From a virus, in IMG/VR virus record IMGVR_UViG_3300017782_000293, positions 1-20,634 of that record: 20,634 nucleotides of DNA; one strand, given 5' to 3'. Positions 1 through 5,061 of this stretch are shown piece by piece. The stretch's first letter is position 1, and the number at the start of each line of letters is the position of its first letter. The notes below the pieces were generated by a model. The model was not told the origin of the DNA. It made no database searches and saw only the letters and a program-made list of their open reading frames with translations. The translations under genes were made by a program, and so were the position numbers.

Positions 1-31
1 AGTAATTAATTAAATTAGTTTTATTATTCGC

Positions 32-60
32 TTGACTTTAAAGACTTTATATGCTATAAT
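32..60 (+). promoter_or_regulatory. sigma70-type early promoter P1
   Basis: TTGACT at 32-37 and a perfect TATAAT at 55-60 are separated by exactly 17 bp, a near-consensus host sigma70 promoter. It points into the early genes and lies in AT-rich DNA with no coding frame (1-157). By analogy with the tandem A1-A3 promoters of T7 it probably serves host RNA polymerase before the phage enzyme is made. The call rests on motif and spacing only. Confidence 0.75.
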
Positions 61-105
61 AATATTAACAATCAAAATAGAGTCTTATAAAGATAATAAT
101 AAAAA

Positions 106-139
106 TAGTTTTATTAATGTGTTGACTTTTTAAGACTTT
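106..139 (+). repeat. imperfect direct repeat of the promoter segment (copy 1 at 16-48)
   Basis: Positions 16-48 and 106-139 align over about 33 bases with one single-base gap and a few mismatches. Both start TAGTTTTATTA and contain TTGACTTT followed by AAGACTTT. The shared segment includes the -35 box and part of the spacer of each promoter, so the tandem promoters look like products of a small duplication. Confidence 0.6.
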
Positions 140-150
140 TCTGGTAGTAT
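122..150 (+). promoter_or_regulatory. sigma70-type early promoter P2
   Basis: TTGACT at 122-127 and TAGTAT at 145-150 have 17-bp spacing. The element is a diverged copy of P1, 90 bp downstream, sharing the upstream TAGTTTTATTA stretch and the downstream AAGACTTT. The two promoters sit in tandem ahead of the first early genes. The -10 is weaker than that of P1. Confidence 0.65.
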
Positions 151-220
151 TATATTTATGAAAGTGGGAGAAAGAGTTAAAAAATCTTTAAAAGAATTTA
201 AATTTCTTTTAAATAAATTA

Positions 221-235
221 GTTGACATTGTCAAC
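221..235. promoter_or_regulatory. GTTGACA palindrome, copy 1 (possible operator)
   Basis: GTTGACA-T-TGTCAAC is a perfect 7-bp inverted repeat around a single central base. The same palindrome with the opposite central base recurs at 1029-1043, and both copies are preceded by AAATTAGTTGACA. Such symmetry is typical of a dimeric repressor or activator site. It lies between promoter P2 and the first clear gene. No regulator gene with an obvious DNA-binding motif is visible in the window, so the binding protein could be a host factor. Confidence 0.5.
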
Positions 236-259
236 TATTAAAGAAAGGTAAGGAAAATA

Positions 260-376
260 ATGAAATTGGAATGGATTGAAGAAATTGAAGAAAATGAAGA
301 CCTTTATAAATCTTTTATGTCTGACGAAGACTATAAAGAATTTAAAAAGTATTGCAAGAAAACAAAGACTGACTAA
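260..376 (+). CDS. small acidic early protein (38 aa), unknown function
   Basis: An open frame of 38 codons starts at ATG 260 after the ribosome-binding sequence AAGGA (250-254), 5 nt upstream, and ends at TAA 374-376. The protein begins MKLEWIEEIEENEDLYKSF; its first half is very acidic and its last dozen residues are Lys-rich. I do not recognise it. It lies directly downstream of the tandem host promoters and the first palindrome, where T7-like phages keep small host-takeover genes, so a host-interacting role is plausible but only inferred. Evidence for it being real is the good ribosome-binding site, the position and the tight frame. Its length alone proves nothing. Confidence 0.55.
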   Translation: MKLEWIEEIEENEDLYKSFMSDEDYKEFKKYCKKTKTD

Positions 377-428
377 GTCTATAAAATAGTTATGATCTTT
401 GACATCTGAATAAAGTTTAATTACTTAC

Positions 429-463
429 AACCATTTTAATTTTCTTGCAAATGGTTTGCAAGA
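429..463 (+). promoter_or_regulatory. leader with two mutually exclusive hairpins
   Basis: AACCATTT (429-436) pairs with AAATGGTT (449-456), an 8-bp stem. TCTTGCAAA (443-451) pairs perfectly with TTTGCAAGA (455-463), a 9-bp stem with a 3-nt loop. The two stems share bases 449-456, so only one can form at a time. The element ends 37 nt before the start codon at 501. Alternative structures in a leader suggest attenuation or control of translation, but no ligand or T-tract is evident. Confidence 0.4.
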
Positions 464-500
464 TTTAAAAGTAACTAATAAAAATAAGGAGAATAAAGAA

Positions 501-938
501 ATGAGTAATGCTAAAGTAGTTAAGTTCGCTAAAGAGTTCAACAACATTAATGATCTTGTAAGATTATCAAGAGAATATGGTTCTGTTCAGAGTCAATTCA
601 CTTGTAAAGTCTTAGAAGATGTTAAAAGACTTGAAACCTTTAAAAGGTTTGCGAAAGAAGTTTACAAGCATGTATGTCTTCAACATAATTGTGAGTCTAA
701 AAAAGACTTGCCAAATGATGATGCTCTTAAACATTATCAAAATACTGCTAAACTTCTTTCAAGAGCTAAAAAAGAGTTAAAGTCTTCCTTAGGTGTTGAA
801 GAACCTAAAAAAGTTACTAAGTCTGCAAGACTTAAAAGTCTTGAGAAGTCTTTGGAGTTCTGCAAAACTTCTTCACAACTTAAAAAGTACATTGAAGACT
901 TAGAAAAGAAATATGAAAAAGCAAAGAATGCTAAATAG
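501..938 (+). CDS. Lys-rich early protein (145 aa), unknown function
   Basis: The chosen start is ATG 501, preceded by AAGGAG (486-491) at 9-nt spacing. The frame is open back to 456, but that upstream ATG has no ribosome-binding site and lies inside the leader hairpins. The protein is rich in Lys, Glu, Leu and Ser. Its C-terminal third, ending SQLKKYIEDLEKKYEKAK, looks strongly helical and may form a coiled coil. There is no signal peptide or membrane segment, and I recognise no family. Codon use is far more AT-rich than in the genes after 1100, and the AAGACTT word is dense in this region. A strong terminator follows at 955-996, so it is probably the last gene of the first early transcript. 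A host-takeover or nucleic-acid-binding role is possible but not shown. Confidence 0.75.
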   Translation: MSNAKVVKFAKEFNNINDLVRLSREYGSVQSQFTCKVLEDVKRLETFKRFAKEVYKHVCLQHNCESKKDLPNDDALKHYQNTAKLLSRAKKELKSSLGVEEPKKVTKSARLKSLEKSLEFCKTSSQLKKYIEDLEKKYEKAKNAK

Positions 939-954
939 TTAGCAAGTCTTAATA

Positions 955-996
955 GAGTTCGTAAGATCGTAAAGGTCTTGCGAACTTTATTTTTTT
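955..996 (+). terminator. intrinsic terminator after the first early unit
   Basis: AGTTCGTAAGA (956-966) pairs with TCTTGCGAACT (976-986), an 11-bp stem with one G-U pair and a 9-nt loop, followed by a T-rich run to 996. It lies 17 nt after the stop codon at 938, and would stop host RNA polymerase coming from P1 and P2 before the amidoligase and RNA polymerase genes. Confidence 0.85.
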
Positions 997-1028
997 ACTA
1001 ATATGATTAATATCTTTAAAAGAAATTA

Positions 1029-1043
1029 GTTGACAATGTCAAC
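1029..1043. promoter_or_regulatory. GTTGACA palindrome, copy 2 (possible operator)
   Basis: GTTGACA-A-TGTCAAC repeats the palindrome at 221-235. About 10 bases upstream (ATCTTTAAAAGAA) also match a segment upstream of copy 1. This copy overlaps the -35 hexamer of the candidate promoter at 1030-1058, which would suit a repressor competing with RNA polymerase. Confidence 0.55.
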
Positions 1044-1058
1044 TTTTCAAAATGTACT
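1030..1058 (+). promoter_or_regulatory. candidate promoter restarting transcription after the terminator
   Basis: A consensus -35 TTGACA (1030-1035) is followed after 17 bp by TGTACT (1053-1058), a 4/6 match to the -10 consensus. It lies between the terminator at 955-996 and the gene at 1104. Some such promoter is expected if the amidoligase and RNA polymerase genes are read by host RNA polymerase. The -10 is imperfect, so confidence is moderate. Confidence 0.4.
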
Positions 1059-1103
1059 GTGTGTACTAACAAAAAATACAAACCCAGAAGGGAAAGGAAA
1101 CAA

Positions 1104-1364
1104 ATGAGTGATAGAATCAAATACGAAAAAAGTTCTTCAGCGTTGCCAGATAGGTACGAAGAAGAAACAGGTGGGTGGGAAGTACAACCTACCTATGTAC
1201 AATGGCTAGAAAGCAAGGTCAGAGCATACGAAGAGGACAACCTAGACAGGCAGTTGAAGTCTGTGATAGCTAAGAATGAATCGTACTTCAAACGAACAGA
1301 GATGCTCATTCACGGTGACTTGCGTGACGCACTAGACGCAGGTTGGGGGGAGTGGATACGATGA
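1104..1364 (+). CDS. hypothetical early protein (86 aa)
   Basis: I chose ATG 1104, with GGGAAAGGA just upstream, over the frame's first ATG at 1059, which has no ribosome-binding site and overlaps the candidate promoter. A very similar leader, CAGAAGGGAAA, precedes the amidotransferase gene at 1698. The protein is hydrophilic, with a central segment GGWEVQPTYVQWLESKV and a charged helical stretch after it; no family is recognised. Its stop codon overlaps the next start (ATGA at 1361-1364), so translation of the next gene is probably coupled. It opens a set of three tightly linked small genes ahead of the amidoligase cassette. Confidence 0.65.
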   Translation: MSDRIKYEKSSSALPDRYEEETGGWEVQPTYVQWLESKVRAYEEDNLDRQLKSVIAKNESYFKRTEMLIHGDLRDALDAGWGEWIR

Positions 1365-1471
1365 GTGATGACTGGAAAGAGTTCGTGTGGCTGTTAGTGG
1401 GTTGTGTTCTTATGAGCCTACTAGCAGGTGAGATGTTCGTGTACTTCGTTGAGATGGGGAGATTGATATGA
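1361..1471 (+). CDS. single-pass membrane microprotein (36 aa)
   Basis: ATG 1361 overlaps the upstream stop, and its own TGA (1469-1471) overlaps the ATG (1468) of the next gene: two ATGA junctions in a row. The sequence is a short polar N-terminus, a hydrophobic stretch of about 20 residues (FVWLLVGCVLMSLLAGEMFV, residues 8-27), then FVEMGRLI. It has the look of one transmembrane helix. The perfect fit between two overlapping neighbours is the main evidence that it is a real gene. Function is unknown; small membrane proteins in early phage regions may alter the host envelope or exclude other phages, but nothing here shows that. Confidence 0.6.
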   Translation: MSDDWKEFVWLLVGCVLMSLLAGEMFVYFVEMGRLI

Positions 1472-1677
1472 ACTCACCACTACTGTTTACAAGCAGAAGC
1501 AACAAACGAGATACAAGAGACAAGCATCTACTGGAGAAGTATCCAGATATAGAGAACGAAGCAGAACGGTATTTAACTGTGGACTGCAAGGACTTGATTA
1601 CTTACAAGACCAAAATAAAAAAGGAACACGGTGAGGAGTACCTCCGAGCTGTGGAAGTATACGCACTTAACATCTAA
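1468..1677 (+). CDS. hypothetical early protein (69 aa)
   Basis: ATG 1468 overlaps the preceding stop, and GGGGAG lies about 6 nt upstream. The protein is hydrophilic and basic, with no membrane segment and no family that I recognise; the second half (KIKKEHGEEYLRAVEVYALN) looks helical. It is the last of the three coupled small genes and is followed after about 20 nt by the first glutamine amidotransferase gene, so it is likely cotranscribed with the amidoligase cassette. Whether it works with that system cannot be told. Confidence 0.65.
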   Translation: MNSPLLFTSRSNKRDTRDKHLLEKYPDIENEAERYLTVDCKDLITYKTKIKKEHGEEYLRAVEVYALNI

Positions 1678-1697
1678 CCAGAAGGGAAACTAATGAA

Positions 1698-2582
1698 ATG
1701 TGTGTAGCAATAATCAAACCCGAAGGTGTAGCATTGCCTTCGGATGAAGTACTAGAGAGGTGCTTCATTCACAATCCAGATGGTGCAGGTATTGCTGTGC
1801 CATCTGTGGGAGGGGCTGAAATATCCAAGGGGTATTTCGACTTCGATCAGTACTTGGAAGCTGTCAAAAGCATGGTGACTACCAAGAAACTAGCGTTCCT
1901 TCACATGAGGATAGCTACGCTTGGTCAAGTGGATGAGGGTAACTGTCATCCGTTTCCATTGTGTGATGACTACGAACTAATGAGGAACATGGAACTAGTA
2001 CAGGTAGGTACTGTGATGATGCACAATGGTACGTTCGATATGGACAACGAGGTAGACTCTGTGTCCGATACGATGACCTTTGCAAAAGCTGTGTACACAT
2101 CGGGACTAGATCCTTTCAAGGACTCCAGTAGGTTCTTGATAGATCAGATCGCACATCCTTGCAGGGTGGCTTTCATGCGTGGTGAGCATTGGACTACATT
2201 CGGTAAGTGGGAGACAAAGGACGGCTGTATGTTTTCCAATGACTCCTTCAGGAGACCTGTGTACCCAAAAGCTCATATGCACTCTCGAACATGGAGTACT
2301 GGGGCTGGCACTTGGACTAGTAAAGACGGGTACAAGTTGTACTCTAAAGACTATCTAGAGCCAGAGCAGATAGAGCAGGTTGCTCTTGGCTATGATCCTC
2401 TTGATGGGAGTGTGTTAACAGATAACCACAGAGGCACATCTAGTAAGTACGACTATAGTGTCATTGTAAAGTGGCTCAACGAGGCTGACGATAGGGAGTT
2501 GCGATTGTCAGGTGTAGATAAGGAAACTATAAAGTACTGTCAAGAGTACAGAAAGGTGAAACAAAATGGAATCATCAAGTAA
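1698..2582 (+). CDS. class II glutamine amidotransferase-like protein, copy 1
   Basis: The start MCVAIIKPEG puts Cys at position 2, so removal of Met exposes an N-terminal cysteine, the nucleophile of class II (Ntn-type) glutamine amidotransferases. Other PurF-like active-site motifs follow in order: HMRIATLG (69-76, Arg71), CHPFP (83-87), MMHNG (107-111, the Asn-Gly oxyanion pair) and SDTM (123-126, Asp124). These predict hydrolysis of glutamine to glutamate and ammonia. The start is fixed by the Cys: a nearby ATG at 1693 gives only MKCV. The ~150-residue C-terminal part has no motif I recognise. The gene overlaps the amidoligase gene by 17 nt, implying coupled translation and joint action. 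The protein is paralogous to the one at 4004-4846. Fold and catalytic residues are clear; the acceptor substrate is unknown. Confidence 0.82.
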   Translation: MCVAIIKPEGVALPSDEVLERCFIHNPDGAGIAVPSVGGAEISKGYFDFDQYLEAVKSMVTTKKLAFLHMRIATLGQVDEGNCHPFPLCDDYELMRNMELVQVGTVMMHNGTFDMDNEVDSVSDTMTFAKAVYTSGLDPFKDSSRFLIDQIAHPCRVAFMRGEHWTTFGKWETKDGCMFSNDSFRRPVYPKAHMHSRTWSTGAGTWTSKDGYKLYSKDYLEPEQIEQVALGYDPLDGSVLTDNHRGTSSKYDYSVIVKWLNEADDRELRLSGVDKETIKYCQEYRKVKQNGIIK

Positions 2583-3999
2583 GAAAGCTATTAGGAATGT
2601 CCTAAGCTATCTTCATCATCACTCTGAGTTCAGAGGTGAGTGTAGGCTAACGCTTAGAGACCAGAAGTATCTTACCTTAGTTAGAAAGTGGACTGGATGG
2701 TCAAGGTATATATACGACTTAGCAGGTCAACGTATCTTTGTGAAAGGTGCGGAAATCCACGGTCATCTTAGAGGTAGGCTACCATTGCAGTCGTCGGATA
2801 CTACAATCAATGAGAGCGTTGATTCTATCATGCTTCTGTCACTAGACGAAACACTGCTATGTGTGGAAACTGAGGAGGGAGGCTATACTGCTCGTTTACC
2901 GCTAGAGTGGTTCGAAGAAACGTATGAGTACTGTTACGAAAATGTTTCACAGTATTGGATCTGTGATGGCTCAAGGGACATAGTCGCTGGTCACAGATGG
3001 GAGGCTCCTCTCATCAATGGTCACAGGTACTGTCAGGATCACTTGGATAGGTACTTCGTACATTGCGTAGAATCAGGTGAATACGATGACAGTCGAGAGA
3101 TGGTAAAGACTCCAAGAGGTTGGATGACTAGACTAGCTGTGCAAACATCAGAGTTCAGAACCTGTAATAGTTGTGGTAACTTAGCACACGAGAGCTTGTA
3201 CATATCCTTGTGCAACTCTTGTGGTGACCAACAACAATATGATGCTGACAATAGGAGTTATTCTTCAGAGTATCACTCATGTTATCATTGGAAGAAGCAT
3301 ATCTTGGATGACGAGGATGAAGATGTTGTCCTGTACGGCTGTGAGATCGAGGTTGACAATGGACAGCGTGAAGATTCGCTTGACCTTGAGGATATTAGAA
3401 GTCACGATCTAGTAGCTGACATCCAATCAGATGGTAGCTTGGAGCAAGGTTTCGAGGTTATCACTCATCCTTCTTCTCATGGATACCTGAAGGTACATCT
3501 AGGTGACGTAGTACAAGACTCCATGGAGTACATGGATTGTGAGTACGAACACAAAGCTGGCTTTCATGTTCATGTGGGCAGAAGTCATCTAAGTGGTGAT
3601 GCTTGTAAGAGACTTGACTACTTTGTCCACAGGTACAGAGAAGAAGTAACTCAATTGGCTTATCGTGACAGTGATGAGTGGGCTGGCTTCAACAAGGACA
3701 TCAATGATAGGTTCGATCTGTTCGGTAAAAGCAACTCAAGATATGAAGCTATCAACTTCAATAACGATAGAACAATAGAGTTCCGTATGTTTGCTCCTCC
3801 GCCTACCAAGGGTAGAGTAGATATGTACTTGGACTTTGTGAAGTCTGTGGTAGAATACTGTAGACTCACAACTAACTATCATGTTCAAGAGGAGAATGCT
3901 TGGAGGGATTACGTCAAGTATGTGAAAGCCAATAGGCACACCTATGACGTACTAATAAAACATCGGTTGTTCAGAGACCTAATGACAGAAGGAGTATAA
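2566..3999 (+). CDS. amidoligase (glutamine synthetase-like carboxylate-amine ligase) with zinc ribbon
   Basis: This 477-aa protein has an N-terminal region of unknown type (1-195), a zinc ribbon with Cys200, Cys203, Cys216 and Cys219, and a C-terminal amidoligase domain from about 250. Motifs of that family (Pfam amidoligase_2-like) are YGCEIEVD (257-264), SDGSLEQGFEVITHP (288-302), GFHVHVG (332-338) and INFNNDRTIEFRMFA (396-410). The Glu and His residues match the metal/ATP-binding acids of the GCS/GS fold. The expected reaction is ATP-dependent joining of an amine or ammonia to a carboxyl group. Comparative work on amidoligases has reported neighbouring class II glutamine amidotransferases in many genomes, and here they flank both sides (17-nt overlap upstream, 4-nt gap downstream). 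A further His/Cys-rich patch (C133-H159) could bind a second metal. The substrate, possibly a peptide, protein or cell-wall carboxylate, cannot be read from sequence. Confidence 0.85.
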   Translation: MESSSKKAIRNVLSYLHHHSEFRGECRLTLRDQKYLTLVRKWTGWSRYIYDLAGQRIFVKGAEIHGHLRGRLPLQSSDTTINESVDSIMLLSLDETLLCVETEEGGYTARLPLEWFEETYEYCYENVSQYWICDGSRDIVAGHRWEAPLINGHRYCQDHLDRYFVHCVESGEYDDSREMVKTPRGWMTRLAVQTSEFRTCNSCGNLAHESLYISLCNSCGDQQQYDADNRSYSSEYHSCYHWKKHILDDEDEDVVLYGCEIEVDNGQREDSLDLEDIRSHDLVADIQSDGSLEQGFEVITHPSSHGYLKVHLGDVVQDSMEYMDCEYEHKAGFHVHVGRSHLSGDACKRLDYFVHRYREEVTQLAYRDSDEWAGFNKDINDRFDLFGKSNSRYEAINFNNDRTIEFRMFAPPPTKGRVDMYLDFVKSVVEYCRLTTNYHVQEENAWRDYVKYVKANRHTYDVLIKHRLFRDLMTEGV

Positions 4000-4003
4000 C
4001 AAA

Positions 4004-4846
4004 ATGTGTATAGCAATAGTAAAACCAGCAGGAGCAAACGTTCCTAGCTATGATAGAATACTGAACTCGTGGGAGTCCAACCAAGATGGTGGTGGCTTCG
4101 CAGTTCAACGAAAAGGTAAGACTCTCATCAAGTATGAGAAAGGTTACTTCGATATGGATAAGTACTACAACAAGTTAGTAGACACCATTAAACCAGAGGA
4201 CACAGCATTGATCCACATGAGGATCACTACTCATGGTGGTACGTCTAAAGAATGTTGTCATCCTTTCCCTATCAGCCAGGACTACGACAATATGCGTGAG
4301 ACTCATGGCAAGTGTAAAAAGATAATGATGCACAACGGAATACTAGGTGGTGCGTTTGGTCAGGTGGACAAGCCTGGAGTGTCAGACACTATGGAGTTGG
4401 TCAAGTATCTAGCTAAGGCTAACTTAGATACGTACGGTGAAGGCTTCCAAAGACTTATGGAACCTATCCTAGGGTCAGGTAACAAAGTGGCTGTACTAAC
4501 AGAAGATGGGTACACACTAGCAGGTAAGGGTTGGATTAAAGAAGACGATGGGTGCTACTACTCTAACGGTACTTACGAGGATTACTACGCTAAGTATTGT
4601 GGCTACAATAACAACTTCTCGTTCAAGCCTTCCAAAGCTAAGAAGAAGTCCAATCACTTCAAGAAGAAGACTCTCAACAGAGGATACAACAAGGTGTACA
4701 ACTACAAGAAAGTGGATGTTACTAGCTTGCCATCACACGACCAAGATGACATACTATCGTCTGTATGTCCTTCGTGCTTGCAATTTATGCCTGACGCTGT
4801 GTATGGTGATACGGTTTGTAAGTATTGTAACATTGAATATAATTAA
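4004..4846 (+). CDS. class II glutamine amidotransferase-like protein, copy 2, with C-terminal zinc ribbon
   Basis: The N-terminus MCIAIVKPAG again places the nucleophile Cys at position 2. HMRITTHGG (71-79, Arg73), CCHPFP (84-89), MMHNG (108-112) and SDTM (127-130, Asp128) match copy 1 and the PurF-type active site, so glutamine hydrolysis is expected. After residue ~195 comes a Lys-rich linker, and the C-terminus carries a CxxC-CxxC zinc ribbon (Cys255, Cys258, Cys272, Cys275) that copy 1 lacks. The start has AAGGAG (3989-3994) at 9-nt spacing and follows the amidoligase stop by 4 nt. The two copies probably arose by duplication; one may feed ammonia to the ligase while the other contacts a different partner or target. 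Roles beyond the fold are inference. Confidence 0.82.
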   Translation: MCIAIVKPAGANVPSYDRILNSWESNQDGGGFAVQRKGKTLIKYEKGYFDMDKYYNKLVDTIKPEDTALIHMRITTHGGTSKECCHPFPISQDYDNMRETHGKCKKIMMHNGILGGAFGQVDKPGVSDTMELVKYLAKANLDTYGEGFQRLMEPILGSGNKVAVLTEDGYTLAGKGWIKEDDGCYYSNGTYEDYYAKYCGYNNNFSFKPSKAKKKSNHFKKKTLNRGYNKVYNYKKVDVTSLPSHDQDDILSSVCPSCLQFMPDAVYGDTVCKYCNIEYN

Positions 4847-4856
4847 GGAGAATGAA

Positions 4857-5060
4857 ATGAGTTATTATCCAGCAGGTGCTGAGTGTGACCCAAGAGCCCC
4901 TTGGAATGAACAAGAGGTTGAGGAAGTTAAGATAGATGCTATAGATGTAGAGATGTGGTTGAAGGATGAGAAGATCACAGAGGTCTACGAGATCATAGCT
5001 TCTATAGCTAACAAAGAGTACACAGTAGAAAACTTATTAAAAGATATGAAAGGAGAATAG
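4857..5060 (+). CDS. small acidic protein (67 aa) upstream of RNA polymerase
   Basis: ATG 4857 follows AAGGAG (4845-4850) at 6-nt spacing. An upstream ATG at 4852 gives only two codons, and the longer open frame back to 4548 merely runs through the amidotransferase gene. The protein begins MSYYPAGAECDPRAPWNEQE and is acidic and helical after residue 18. No family is recognised. It sits 1 nt before the phage RNA polymerase start, so the two are translated from one transcript. T7 encodes small regulators of polymerases, but no similarity to any is visible here. Confidence 0.7.
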   Translation: MSYYPAGAECDPRAPWNEQEVEEVKIDAIDVEMWLKDEKITEVYEIIASIANKEYTVENLLKDMKGE

Positions 5061-5061
5061 T

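Noticed and set aside
399-427. TTGACA at 399-404 as a third early promoter
   Set aside because: At 17-bp spacing the -10 position reads TACTTA, a poor match, and other spacings are no better.
1-1100. Lysogeny module around the palindromes
   Set aside because: No integrase, excisionase, repressor with a visible HTH, or attachment-site core was found; the palindromes alone do not show lysogeny.
4548-4856. N-terminal extension of the 67-aa protein upstream of RNA polymerase
   Set aside because: The extension overlaps the amidotransferase C-terminus in another frame and is Thr/Arg-rich noise; a good ribosome-binding site at 4845-4850 points to ATG 4857.
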